From: Gammaproteobacteria bacterium
Lineage (GTDB): Bacteria; Pseudomonadota; Gammaproteobacteria; HK1
Assembly (NCBI GenBank): GCA_022822245.1
Contig: JAJECB010000219.1
Span: forward strand, 1-19,983
DNA: 19,983 nucleotides
Direction: 5' to 3'
In this document: one piece after another, positions 1 to 9,536 of the stretch
Position numbering within the stretch: position 1 is the stretch's first letter
Layout of the letters: every line of letters begins with the position of its first letter
The notes under the pieces: model-generated
Database searches by the model: none
Told to the model about the DNA's origin: nothing
Seen by the model: only the letters and a program-made list of their open reading frames with translations
Translations under genes and position numbers: made by a program

Positions 1-778
1 ACCACGGATGTTCGGGGGTTTCGCGAACCTTCAGGGGGAGGTCGTCCGGCACGGCGGGATTGTAGATGGTGCGGATTCGGTCACGCGGTACGCCGCAAAT
101 CCCGGCAAGCTCCTGGGATACGCCGAGCGAAATGCCGACGACGACATCCGCGTACGGATAGGAAATGCGTGCGCGGCGGATCTTCCGTCTCGTTCGGAAG
201 ACGTTCTCGGCCCTGGCCACGACTCGTGGCCGGGTCTGCGCCAAGCGCACTGCCAACGCCGCCGCGGCAACCGCGGGGGACATCATGGCGAGCGCTGCGT
301 CCGGGACCTCCCGGTCAAGATACCTCGCAATCGCGACCGCCCAACGCGGCAGGCTCGTGCTCGTGAGCAAGCTCAACTGAGCCCGGTCTATCGTGGTGGC
401 GAGAGCGAGTCGCGGAAATCGATGGGATATCGGGGACGGCATGGACGCCAGCGACCTCGGTGCGACCGGAAGCCGCTCGTGGCCCCCTGGAACTCTACCG
501 CCGTTTCCGCCAGAAAGGCAGAACAGCCGAGCCCCGGGCGGAACGCTTGCGGGATAATCGCAGACCAGGTCTCGTAGCAGCAGGTCGACCTCGTGCCCGC
601 GGTCGAGAAGACCGGACGCGAGGAACAGTGCCGCACGCTCCGCTCCCCCACCGGCCAGCGTCGGAATCAGGATTGCGACCCTCCCTTTCGAATCGCTCCC
701 CCGGCTGGTCACGGCTTCGTGTTCAGAGGAGACGGTCGATTCGCCTTCGACCACCGAGCAATTCGAGGCCACATCCAT
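1..778 (-). CDS. GT4-type glycosyltransferase, N-terminal part (runs off left edge)
   Basis: A stop-free minus-strand frame of about 259 codons reaches the left edge of the window. The N-terminus after a short polar leader reads VAILIPTLAGGGAERAALFL, the typical first beta-strand and glycine loop of GT-B fold, family 4 glycosyltransferases. It is followed by a helix with LLDRGHEVDLLL and, near the cut edge, YADVVVGISLGVSQEL and RIRTIYNPAV, which match the linker leading into the donor-binding half. The nucleotide-sugar-binding C-terminal domain, with the expected EX7E motif, lies outside the window. The ATG at 778 is only 4 bases after the stop of the upstream TupA-like gene, so the two are probably translationally coupled. 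The neighbours (msbA, TupA-like) suggest transfer of a sugar onto LPS or another surface glycan. The sugar and acceptor cannot be read from the sequence. Confidence 0.8.
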   Translation of the reverse strand, partial: MDVASNCSVVEGESTVSSEHEAVTSRGSDSKGRVAILIPTLAGGGAERAALFLASGLLDRGHEVDLLLRDLVCDYPASVPPGARLFCLSGGNGGRVPGGHERLPVAPRSLASMPSPISHRFPRLALATTIDRAQLSLLTSTSLPRWAVAIARYLDREVPDAALAMMSPAVAAAALAVRLAQTRPRVVARAENVFRTRRKIRRARISYPYADVVVGISLGVSQELAGICGVPRDRIRTIYNPAVPDDLPLKVRETPEHPW

Positions 779-782
779 CCAC

Positions 783-1667
783 TCAATAGAACGAAGCCAA
801 GCTGACGGTCTCGTTCCTGCGGAACATCTTTCCGATCGTGTCGTCTGCGGTTGAGGGGCGGAATGGGGAGTTGGCGGACTCGGGGCAATTCGTCAACTCT
901 CCCACCTTTACCTCATCACCTATTGCATACATGTCCACCCGGATAAAGGGGAACGGCTGCGATAACTTCGCGGCGATATCGAGCATCTCCGTGAGTGCAG
1001 GGGGTTCGGGATCCGAGTGTTCGCCGCCGGGCCGCTTGCACGAGACCCGGAGCCTTCTCCATCCTGTGTCATAGAAGTTTCGAAGATGGCTGCCGAAACG
1101 GTCGAGGTCGACCTGAATGAATCTCGGCGCTCCGAAAAAGCAGAATACCTTGTAGTCGCACGGCACCGTCTGACCGTCGGGCGAGAAAAATTCCTCGATA
1201 ATGATCTTGGGTCGGAGAAAACGATAATTCTGCTCCCGCTGCTTCAGGTAGTAGTTGATGCCGAGCCACTTCTTCAGCCTTTCCCGGTCCGGTTCCTGTT
1301 CGTGCGAGGTGTGGATGGTGACCCGTCCGCTGAGATGCGTCGGCTTGATGACGCAGGGAACGCGCGGCAGCGTCAACCGGTCCACTTCGGACGCGGAAGT
1401 CAGGATGCGGATTGTTTCTACCGCAAATTGCGGGCCGATGGTTGCGCTGACGTACCGCTTGACGTATTCCTTGTCCGATACGAACTGCCGGAGGGGGTCG
1501 AGCAGAGAGCCGTCGACCTTCAGGCGATACAGGTGGTCGCTATAGCCTCCTTGGGGTCCCCACCGGGGGGATCTTCCGTGTTTCTGTCTGAAGCGGAGCC
1601 AGCTATAGACGTGGTCTCCCCGGGGAGTACGGGGGCCGACGACTCGAAACAGCGATGCGAGACTCAA
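783..1667 (-). CDS. TupA-like ATP-grasp polysaccharide biosynthesis protein
   Basis: About 294 aa. The body matches the TupA-like ATP-grasp family found in capsule, LPS and teichuronopeptide loci, whose members are thought to ligate amino acids onto sugar acids. Visible blocks, numbered from the start chosen here, are CVIKPTHLSG (about 105-114, nucleotide-binding lysine strand), IIIEEFF (155-161), DYKVFCF (171-177), FIQVDLDRFG (183-192), FPFIRVDMY (about 239-247) and GELT (256-259). The start is uncertain. The frame also opens at TTG 1757, but those extra 30 residues are Cys/Arg-rich and unlike the family, and no ATG or GTG is available before the domain. TTG 1667 has GGAG just upstream and gives a normal N-terminus (HVYSWLRFRQKHGRSP). 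It follows msbA after about 140 bases and abuts the glycosyltransferase. The substrate is unknown. Confidence 0.75.
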   Translation of the reverse strand: MSLASLFRVVGPRTPRGDHVYSWLRFRQKHGRSPRWGPQGGYSDHLYRLKVDGSLLDPLRQFVSDKEYVKRYVSATIGPQFAVETIRILTSASEVDRLTLPRVPCVIKPTHLSGRVTIHTSHEQEPDRERLKKWLGINYYLKQREQNYRFLRPKIIIEEFFSPDGQTVPCDYKVFCFFGAPRFIQVDLDRFGSHLRNFYDTGWRRLRVSCKRPGGEHSDPEPPALTEMLDIAAKLSQPFPFIRVDMYAIGDEVKVGELTNCPESANSPFRPSTADDTIGKMFRRNETVSLASFY

Positions 1668-1808
1668 TGACTCCGTTCCGCAGAAGTGACCGCCGCGACG
1701 CGAGGAGCACGTTCGAAACCCCGGTGGACGTATTGAGCAGGTCGGAGAGGCTTGCAATCCTTCGCGGTCATCGCTGGGTCCGAGGGCTCGGAGATACCGG
1801 GTGTGGAC

Positions 1809-3557
1809 TCATGCAGCCTGAACGCGGGACTGCGTCTGCCGGAGGGCTCGATAGAGCGCGCTCGACCCGAGCAGCTCGGAGTGGGTTCCGACGGCGGCGA
1901 TCCTCCCCTCCTCCATCACCGCGACGCGGTCCGCCATCTCGATGGTGGAAGGACGGTGGGCGATGACGACCGTGGTGCGCCTTTCGCGGAGGCGGACCAA
2001 CGCGGAGCGGACCCGATGCTCCGACGGGGTGTCGAGGGCGGAGGTCGCCTCGTCGAGGATGAGGATGGGGGCGTCCTTCAGGAACGCCCGGGCGAGGGCG
2101 AGGCGCTGGCGCTGCCCGCCGGAGAGGTCGAGGCCGTTCTCTCCCACCACCGAGTCGAGCCCGTCCGGGAGGTCCCCGAGGAAGTCAGTGACGAACGCGG
2201 CCTCCGCGGCCTGCCGAATGGACTTGCGGGAGGCCGATTCGAGCCCGCCGTAGGCGATGTTCGCGGCAATCGTGTCGTTGAAGAGCACGACCTCCTGGCT
2301 CACGATGGCGATCTGGTGGCGGAGCGACGCGAGGGTCAGCTCCCGGATATCGATCCCGTCGAGACGAACCGCTCCGGTCAGGGGATCGAAGAACCGGGGC
2401 AGAAGGTTGGCGAGGGTCGATTTCCCGGCCCCGGAGGGCCCGACCAGGGCCAGGGTCTCTCCGGGCTCGATGACGAGGGAGACGTTCCGGAGCGCGGGCG
2501 GCCGGTCGTCGCGGTACCGGAACACCACCGAATCGAGCTCGATCCTCCCCTTCGTCCGGGCAATCTCCCGGGTCCCGGAGTCGGGCTCCCCGGTCTCGTC
2601 GACGAGTCCGAACACGCTTTCCGCGGCGGCGAGCCCCTGCTGCAGGCTGGCGATGACGGTGGCGAGGTGCCGAATCGGTCGCAGCAGCAGCATCGTCGCC
2701 GCCATGAAGCTCACGAAGCTGCCGATGGTCACGCTGCCGGCCGCCGCCCGGTGGGCGGTAATGGTGATGACCGCGCCGATCGCGACCGCGATCACGACCT
2801 GGACGATGGCCCCGGGCCAGGCGCCGGCCATGGCGAACTTGAAGTTGCGAAGCCGTACCGCGTTCGCCGCTTCCTCGAACCGCCGGCGTTCGTACTCCTG
2901 CCCTCCGAACACGCGCACCGCCTTTTCCCCGTCGAGGGCTTCGCGCAGGATGTGATTGACCCGTCCCATGGCGTCCTGGACGAGACGGCTCACCCGGCGG
3001 AGGCGGCGGTTGAAGTAGCGCACCGTGAGTGCAACCACGGGCCCGGCCACGAGCATCAGCAAGGTGAGCTGCCAGTCGATCCACGCCATCCAGGCGAGCA
3101 GCCCGGCGACCGCGAGCGTGTCGGTCACGAGCACGGCGAGGGTCCGGTCCGCGGCCTGGGCGATCCGGTCGGCGTCGAAGGTGAGCTTCGACATGAGCCG
3201 AGCCACCGAAGGCCGGTCCGGCCTCCCGATCGGCAGCGCGAGGAGCTTGTCGAACATGAGCCGGCGCAGATCGAAGAGCACGCGCTGGGACACGACCGCG
3301 AATGCAGCCGTGCGGGCCCAGTTCGCGACGCCCCATGTCACGAAGGCGAGCACCAGCAGCATGGTGAGTCCGGCCACGACGTACGGGTCGCGTTCGATGA
3401 AGCTCTCGTCGAGCACCGGCTTGAGGATCATCGGGATGGCGGGCTGGGCGGCGGCCGCCATCAGCATCGCGAGCACCGCGAGCGCGAACGGCCGCCAATG
3501 CGGGCGCGCGTGCCGGAGCAGGCGCCGGTAGAGAACGTGCGAACGGGATTGGCTCAC
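1809..3557 (-). CDS. msbA: Lipid A export ABC transporter ATP-binding/permease MsbA
   Basis: About 582 aa, the usual size of an MsbA half-transporter, which flips lipid A-core across the inner membrane as a homodimer. The N-terminal half has hydrophobic segments typical of an ABC exporter, for example FALAVLAMLMAAAAQPAIPM, VVAGLTMLLVLAFVTWGVAN and LLAWMAWIDWQLTLLMLVAG. The nucleotide-binding domain carries Walker A GPSGAGKST (about residue 370), the Q-loop SQEVVLFNDT, the signature LSGGQRQR, Walker B LILDEATSALD and the H-loop VIAHRPST (RPST where RLST is usual). I prefer GTG 3557 because it starts just after the upstream zinc-finger gene. TTG 3584 in the same frame would add nine residues and overlap that gene. 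A different exporter of the MsbA-like subfamily is possible, but the envelope context supports MsbA. lpxK, often next to msbA, is not here. Confidence 0.9.
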   Translation of the reverse strand: MSQSRSHVLYRRLLRHARPHWRPFALAVLAMLMAAAAQPAIPMILKPVLDESFIERDPYVVAGLTMLLVLAFVTWGVANWARTAAFAVVSQRVLFDLRRLMFDKLLALPIGRPDRPSVARLMSKLTFDADRIAQAADRTLAVLVTDTLAVAGLLAWMAWIDWQLTLLMLVAGPVVALTVRYFNRRLRRVSRLVQDAMGRVNHILREALDGEKAVRVFGGQEYERRRFEEAANAVRLRNFKFAMAGAWPGAIVQVVIAVAIGAVITITAHRAAAGSVTIGSFVSFMAATMLLLRPIRHLATVIASLQQGLAAAESVFGLVDETGEPDSGTREIARTKGRIELDSVVFRYRDDRPPALRNVSLVIEPGETLALVGPSGAGKSTLANLLPRFFDPLTGAVRLDGIDIRELTLASLRHQIAIVSQEVVLFNDTIAANIAYGGLESASRKSIRQAAEAAFVTDFLGDLPDGLDSVVGENGLDLSGGQRQRLALARAFLKDAPILILDEATSALDTPSEHRVRSALVRLRERRTTVVIAHRPSTIEMADRVAVMEEGRIAAVGTHSELLGSSALYRALRQTQSRVQAA

Positions 3558-3573
3558 GGCAGAAACCGCCGGA

Positions 3574-3789
3574 TCAGCGGTCAATCAGCCTGAACTCGGC
3601 GCCGCAGTAGGGACACTTCGCTTCCCCCGTCTCTTCGATCGGGAGATAGACCTTGGGATGGGAGTTCCACACCGCCATGCCCGGCATGGGGCAGCTCAGA
3701 GGCAGGTCGGCCCGGGTGATCTCGTAGCGACTCTCGGCGTTCGGCTCGATCAACGTTCCGGCCTCGACGGGGAGCGGGAATTTCACCAC
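3574..3789 (-). CDS. Small zinc-finger protein of the zf-CHCC (NDUFS6-like) family
   Basis: About 71 aa. The C-terminal half contains the Cys-His-Cys-Cys pattern of the zf-CHCC family: LSCPMPGMAVWNSHPKVYLPI followed by CPYCGAEFRLID. Related bacterial proteins are short like this and are often encoded near ilvE and LPS-core genes; their function is not established. The frame is open further upstream to 3870, but that extension runs through the groEL terminator hairpin, so I take the GTG at 3789 as the start. No strong Shine-Dalgarno sequence is visible. It ends 16 bases before the preferred msbA start, suggesting co-transcription. Confidence 0.75.
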   Translation of the reverse strand: MVKFPLPVEAGTLIEPNAESRYEITRADLPLSCPMPGMAVWNSHPKVYLPIEETGEAKCPYCGAEFRLIDR

Positions 3790-3801
3790 GGCGGCGGAGC
3801 G

Positions 3802-3841
3802 AAAAAAAGCCCCGCCACCCCGGTCGGCCGGGGGGCGGGGC
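3802..3841 (-). terminator. Intrinsic terminator downstream of groEL
   Basis: Read on the minus strand, GCCCCGCC (3841-3834) pairs with GGCGGGGC (3816-3809), and the inner CCCCGG and CCGGGG segments (3833-3828 and 3823-3818) continue the stem with one bulged base and a 4-nt loop. Seven consecutive T residues follow directly (3808-3802). This is a complete Rho-independent terminator about 100 bases past the groEL stop, and it separates groESL from the zinc-finger/msbA genes. Confidence 0.9.
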
Positions 3842-3865
3842 CTTCGGGTCACGGCCCTGGCGGGC

Positions 3866-3917
3866 GGCATCCGCGCCGCCCGCCGCCGGCCGGCATCCGC
3901 GCCGCCCGCCGCCAGCC
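3866..3917. repeat. Two tandem copies of a 26-bp GC-rich unit
   Basis: Copy 1 spans 3866-3891 and copy 2 spans 3892-3917. Each begins GGCATCCGCGCCGCCCGCCG and they differ at one base near the end. The repeat lies between the groEL stop and its terminator, in the transcribed 3' untranslated region. No coding role is apparent. Confidence 0.85.
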
Positions 3918-3940
3918 GGGACCGGGGTTGAGGCGGGGGC

Positions 3941-5930
<1,990 letters not shown>

Positions 5931-6051
5931 TCGGAAAATCTCCCGCTTCCGGTAGTTGGGTCAGAGATTGGGGTCGAGCCTTCGGGGTACCGGTTCGGAC
6001 CCCGGATGGCCCGGATCGCGTCACCGAGCGGAGCGCGTCATCGTCAGCTTG

Positions 6052-6078
6052 TTAGCACTCACTCGAAGCGAGTGCTGA
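6052..6078 (-). promoter_or_regulatory. CIRCE operator (HrcA binding site) upstream of groESL
   Basis: The plus strand reads TTAGCACTC, nine bases, then GAGTGCTGA. The CIRCE consensus is TTAGCACTC-N9-GAGTGCTAA, so 17 of the 18 arm positions match. The element begins exactly at the end of the -10 box of the groES promoter, the usual place for repression by HrcA, the heat-shock repressor. The hrcA gene itself is not in the window. Confidence 0.92.
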
Positions 6079-6105
6079 TGATAGGGGCGGCCTCGCGCAA
6101 GTCAA
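6078..6105 (-). promoter_or_regulatory. groESL promoter (-35 TTGACT, -10 TATCAT)
   Basis: On the minus strand TTGACT (6105-6100) is followed by a 16-base spacer and TATCAT (6083-6078), a good housekeeping-sigma promoter. The stretch also reads CTTGACT...CCCCTATC, partly resembling the sigma-32 heat-shock pattern, so dual recognition is possible but weakly supported. It lies in the short gap between the fxsA stop and CIRCE. Confidence 0.75.
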
Positions 6106-6120
6106 GGGGTGGGGAACGAA

Positions 6121-6588
6121 TCAGCCGCGGCCGTCGTCGCGACGGTCCCCGTCCTCCGGGCGCCGCCAATACTCCCCTTCCAGGGTGCGGCCATCGTGCC
6201 GCGGGTGGCCGCGGGGACGGGGCGTGCCGGCCGGCCGCAGGCTGACGGTGGCGAGGATGAGGCGCCGCCGGACGGACGGGATCAGGCAGGCGAAGCCGGT
6301 CGCGTCGGTGATGAAGCCCGGGGTGAGGAGGAGCGCGCCGGCGATGAGGATCACCGCTCCTTCCAGCAGCTCGAGAGCCGGAACCTCCCCTTTCGCCATC
6401 GCGGCCCGGGCCCGGAAGAGGGTGGCGAGACCCTGGACGCGCATGAGCGCGGCGCCGACGACGGCGGTCAGCACCACGAGCCCGATGGTGGCAACCGCAC
6501 CGACCACCGAGCCGACCTCGATGAGCACCCAGATCTCGGCGATCGGCACGACGAGGAACAGGACCAGCAGCAGGCGCACGGCAGACAT
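6121..6588 (-). CDS. fxsA: FxsA family inner-membrane protein
   Basis: 155 aa. The N-terminus RLLLVLFLVVPIAEIWVLIEVGSVVGAVATIGLVVLTAVVGAALMRVQG is the conserved first membrane hairpin of FxsA, and a further hydrophobic segment with GAVILIAGALLLTPGFITDATGF carries the family TPGFxTD motif. The tail from about residue 120 is Arg/Asp-rich and probably cytoplasmic. In E. coli FxsA affects exclusion of phage T7 by the F plasmid; its general function is unknown. fxsA beside groESL is also the E. coli arrangement. The gene stops 15 bases before the groES -35 box on the same strand, so read-through into groESL is possible. No clear ribosome-binding site is visible upstream of ATG 6588. Confidence 0.9.
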   Translation of the reverse strand: MSAVRLLLVLFLVVPIAEIWVLIEVGSVVGAVATIGLVVLTAVVGAALMRVQGLATLFRARAAMAKGEVPALELLEGAVILIAGALLLTPGFITDATGFACLIPSVRRRLILATVSLRPAGTPRPRGHPRHDGRTLEGEYWRRPEDGDRRDDGRG

Positions 6589-6689
6589 CCGGGACGGCGA
6601 AGGGATATCATTTGACCATCAATCGATCGGCGGCGGGTGAGGGCGCGAACGAGTCCGGGCCGCGAGGCGCGGGGGACGGGATCGATCGG

Positions 6690-8888
6690 ATGAACACGCG
6701 GACCTCTTTCCTGGATCGGCTCCCGCTTCCAAGCGGATTCGCGCTCGTGTGCGTGCTGGCGGCCGCTCCGGGCGTGCTCGGCGCGGGGGCGGCGACGGAC
6801 GCTCCGGTCGCGGCGAAGCCGCCGGCCACGGAGGCCCGCGCGGGTTCGGCGCCCCTCGCGGCGGCCGACGCGGCGACGGGCGCGCTTCCGGCCGGCCGCG
6901 TGCCGGCGCTTCCCGGCCTCCGGTCCGAATCGGTTCCGGGCGGGCTTCGTTCGGGCGTGGAGAGCGCGGAAGGGGACGCCGATCCAACGGCCGGCTTCCT
7001 CCAGGAGCTCATCGACGCCGGGCGCGACGAGCCGGAGTTCCTGCATCCGGACGCCGCGTTCCGGATGGAGGCGTCGGCGCGGAACCCGGGCCTCGCCATC
7101 GTCCGGTGGAGCATCGAGCCGGACTACTACCTCTATGCCGAGCGGGTGGAAGTCCATCTTCCGGAGGGCTCCCCTCCGGGGACTTCGATTGCCGGGATCG
7201 ACCTCCCGACGGGCGAGACCGAGGAGGATCCCTACTTCGGCCGGGTCGAGGTCTACCGTTTCGAGGCAATGGCATCGGTGCGGCTCGCCCACGCGGGCTC
7301 TCCTCCCTCGGCCCTTGCCCTGGACGTGATCTACCAGGGCTGCGCCGACGCGGGGCTCTGCTACCCGCCGATCCGGAAGGCGGTCGCGGTGCGGCTCGAC
7401 GGAGCCGCCCCCGGTCCGCCCACAGGAGGATCGTCCGCCTCGGGCGCCATCCTTCCTGCCTTCTCCGCCGGCTCGCTCGCCGATGCCTCCGCCGGTTCTC
7501 CTCCGGCGGACGCCGCGCTCTCCGAGACCGACCGCATTGCCTGGCGGCTCGCGACCGGTGGCCTCGGCGCGAGCGCGGCCGCGTTCTTCGGTTTCGGGGT
7601 GCTGCTCAGCCTGACTCCCTGCATCTTTCCGATGATCCCGATCCTCTCCTCCATCCTCGTCGCCGGAGGGGCCGGAGGGGCCGGAGGGACGGGCGGGGCC
7701 GGAGGAACCCGAGGAGGCGCCGCGCGCGGCCGGGCGAGGGGCCTCGCCCTCTCGCTCGCCTACGTCTCGGGGAGCGCGCTCGCGTGGGCGGTGATCGGCG
7801 GCATCGCCGGGCTCCTCGGGGCCAACGTGCAGATCGCCCTTCAGAGCCCCTGGGCCATCGGGACGGTGAGCGTCGCGTTCGTCGCGCTTGCCCTTTCCAT
7901 GTTCGGTCTCTACTCCTTCGAGCTTCCCTCCGGGTGGGTGACGCGGGCTACCGGCTGGACGAACCGGGCCGGCCGCGGCGGGGGATACGCCGGCGCGGCC
8001 GCGATGGGCGTGGTCTCGGCCCTCGTCGTCGGGCCGTGCGTCGCCGCGCCCATGGCGGGCGCGGTCCTCTACATCGGGCAGGCCGGAGACGCGGTGCGGG
8101 GCAGCCTCGCCCTCGCCGCGATGGGCTACGGCATGGGGGTGCCGCTCCTCGTGCTCGGGGCGACGTCCTCGCGGCTCCTGCCCCGGGCGGGCCCGTGGAT
8201 GGATACTCTTCAGCGGGCCGCCGGGGTCGTGCTTCTCGGGGTGGCCGCGTACCTCCTCGAGCGGGTCCTGCCTTCCGCGGCCGCGCTCGCCGCGTGGGCG
8301 GCCGTCGCCGGGTCGGCTTGCGTCGTCCTCGCGCGGGTGGCCTGGAAGCCGCGCCGGCGCGGGGCGCGGTTCGCGGGGGGGGCGGGAGCGCTCGCCGCGG
8401 CGGTGTACGCCGCGGTCCTGGTGGTGGGCGCGTCGACGGGGGCTCGCGATCCCCTTCACCCCCTTGCCGGGCTTCGGTCGCCGGTGGCTCCGGGGGCGGG
8501 GCCGGGCGCGCTCGAGTTCACCGCCGTCAAGGGGCTCGACGGGCCCCGGGGACTCGAGGCGGCGCTCGCGCGCGCCGAGGCCGCGGGACGATACGTCATG
8601 CTCGACTTCTACGCCGACTGGTGCGTGTCGTGCAAGGAGCTGGAGGAGAGCACGTTTCGCGATCCTCGGGTCCTCGCGGCCCTCGGAGGGGTCAGGGTCC
8701 TGCGTGCGGACGTGACCGCGTACGACGCGGCCGACCAGGCCCTGATGAAGCGCCTCGGGGTTCTCGGCCCGCCCGCGATTCTCTTCTTCGGCCCGGATCG
8801 GGCGGAGCGGCGGCGCTATCGCACCGTGGGCTTCAAGGACGCGGCCGACTTCACGAAACGGGTGACCGGAGCGACGCGTGCCGCATGA
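6690..8888 (+). CDS. dsbD: Thiol:disulfide interchange protein DsbD
   Basis: About 732 aa. DsbD carries electrons from cytoplasmic thioredoxin across the inner membrane to periplasmic partners. All six redox cysteines are visible: the N-terminal periplasmic domain pair in YQGCADAGLCYPP (about C218, C224), the membrane-domain pair in SLTPCIFPMIP (C311) and VVGPCVAAPMAG (C450), and the C-terminal thioredoxin pair in DFYADWCVSCKELEE (C645, C648). Multiple hydrophobic segments lie between the two periplasmic domains. ATG 6690 is chosen over TTG 6612 because it puts a signal peptide (PSGFALVCVLAAAPGVLGAG) near the N-terminus. About 80 residues of Ala/Pro-rich sequence separate the signal peptide from the first domain, and a Gly/Ala repeat interrupts the loop after the first membrane segment. 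Confidence 0.95.
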   Translation: MNTRTSFLDRLPLPSGFALVCVLAAAPGVLGAGAATDAPVAAKPPATEARAGSAPLAAADAATGALPAGRVPALPGLRSESVPGGLRSGVESAEGDADPTAGFLQELIDAGRDEPEFLHPDAAFRMEASARNPGLAIVRWSIEPDYYLYAERVEVHLPEGSPPGTSIAGIDLPTGETEEDPYFGRVEVYRFEAMASVRLAHAGSPPSALALDVIYQGCADAGLCYPPIRKAVAVRLDGAAPGPPTGGSSASGAILPAFSAGSLADASAGSPPADAALSETDRIAWRLATGGLGASAAAFFGFGVLLSLTPCIFPMIPILSSILVAGGAGGAGGTGGAGGTRGGAARGRARGLALSLAYVSGSALAWAVIGGIAGLLGANVQIALQSPWAIGTVSVAFVALALSMFGLYSFELPSGWVTRATGWTNRAGRGGGYAGAAAMGVVSALVVGPCVAAPMAGAVLYIGQAGDAVRGSLALAAMGYGMGVPLLVLGATSSRLLPRAGPWMDTLQRAAGVVLLGVAAYLLERVLPSAAALAAWAAVAGSACVVLARVAWKPRRRGARFAGGAGALAAAVYAAVLVVGASTGARDPLHPLAGLRSPVAPGAGPGALEFTAVKGLDGPRGLEAALARAEAAGRYVMLDFYADWCVSCKELEESTFRDPRVLAALGGVRVLRADVTAYDAADQALMKRLGVLGPPAILFFGPDRAERRRYRTVGFKDAADFTKRVTGATRAA

Positions 8889-9489
8889 CGCTCGCCGGTG
8901 GTGGCCGGTGCTCGCGGGGGCGGCGGTGCTCGCCCTCGCCGCAGGGTGGGGGGCGGGGCGATTCCTCGGCGGGGGTCCGGACGAGGACGCGGCGGTGGCG
9001 GCGGCATCCGGTTCCGGCTCCGGGTCGAGCCCGAAGGCCGTCGAGGCGCCGGCCAGCGTCCTTCACCAGCTCCGCCCCGACTTCACGCTCCCGGATCTCG
9101 ACGGGCAACCGCGCCGGCCGGACGAGTGGGACGGAAGGGTGCTCGTCGTCAACTTCTGGGCGACCTGGTGCGCGCCCTGCCGGGAGGAGATCCCGCTTCT
9201 CATCGACCTCGAACGGCGCCGGCCGGGGGTGCGGGTGATCGGCATCGCGGTGGATCGGGCCGACGCGGTGCGGCCATTCGCGGAGGAGCTCGGCATCGGC
9301 TATCCGATCCTCCTCGACGACCTCCAGGGAAGCACCATGCGCCGCTACGGCAACCGCTTCGGGGCGTTGCCGTTCACCGTGATCACGGGCCGGGACGGCG
9401 TGGTCGCCTATGTTCGGCTCGGGGAGCTCGAGGCCGGCGAGATCGATTGGGTCACCGAGACCCTGCTCTCCCCGAGTTCTGTAAATTAG
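8878..9489 (+). CDS. Membrane-anchored TlpA/ResA-like thioredoxin
   Basis: 203 aa. An N-terminal hydrophobic anchor (VLAGAAVLALAAGWGAGRFL) is followed by a Gly/Ser/Ala-rich linker and a periplasmic TlpA-type thioredoxin fold: LRPDFTLPDLDGQPRRPDEW, VVNFWATWCAPCREEIPLL with the active-site pair C98-C101, and the cis-proline loop GALPFTVI. The GTG start at 8878 lies inside the end of dsbD (11-base overlap), so the two are translationally coupled. DsbD is the obvious source of electrons. Likely roles are reduction of periplasmic disulfides, for example in cytochrome c maturation, but no client is encoded here. Confidence 0.9.
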   Translation: MPHDARRWWPVLAGAAVLALAAGWGAGRFLGGGPDEDAAVAAASGSGSGSSPKAVEAPASVLHQLRPDFTLPDLDGQPRRPDEWDGRVLVVNFWATWCAPCREEIPLLIDLERRRPGVRVIGIAVDRADAVRPFAEELGIGYPILLDDLQGSTMRRYGNRFGALPFTVITGRDGVVAYVRLGELEAGEIDWVTETLLSPSSVN

Positions 9490-9503
9490 GCGTATTTCGG
9501 CGG

Positions 9504-9536
9504 AAATGGCGCCATTTTGGGCGCAATTCCTACAAT
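9504..9536 (+). promoter_or_regulatory. AT-rich dyad and candidate -10 box upstream of aroQ
   Basis: AAATGGCGCCATTT (9504-9517) is a perfect 14-bp palindrome in an AT-rich island after the thioredoxin stop. TACAAT (9531-9536) is a good -10 candidate, and the palindrome sits where its -35 would be; no -35 consensus is visible there. This could be a regulated promoter for aroQ-accB-accC with an operator at the -35. It could also be a transcription end for dsbD-tlpA, although a palindrome without a loop makes a poor terminator. Confidence 0.4.

Noticed and set aside
8..577. A 189-codon plus-strand frame and several small frames at the left edge
   Set aside because: The minus strand has an uninterrupted frame from 778 to the edge with clear GT4 glycosyltransferase motifs, so these are shadows.
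1752..3593. A 613-codon plus-strand frame
   Set aside because: Antisense to msbA, which has all ABC transporter motifs; the translation is His/Glu/Gly/Arg-rich shadow sequence.
3790..3870. An N-terminal extension of the zinc-finger protein to 98 aa
   Set aside because: The extension would be encoded by the groEL terminator hairpin and T-tract, and it is unlike family members. The GTG at 3789 gives the expected size.
6589..6689. Divergent promoters between fxsA and dsbD, including TTGACC at about 6612
   Set aside because: No acceptable -10 box lies at the right distance on either strand. A promoter is expected here but I cannot place it.
6468..8459. A 663-codon minus-strand frame and an 829-codon plus-strand frame (6749-9238)
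   Set aside because: Both are out-of-frame shadows of dsbD, the thioredoxin gene and fxsA; low-complexity Arg/Gly/Pro protein with no recognisable motif.
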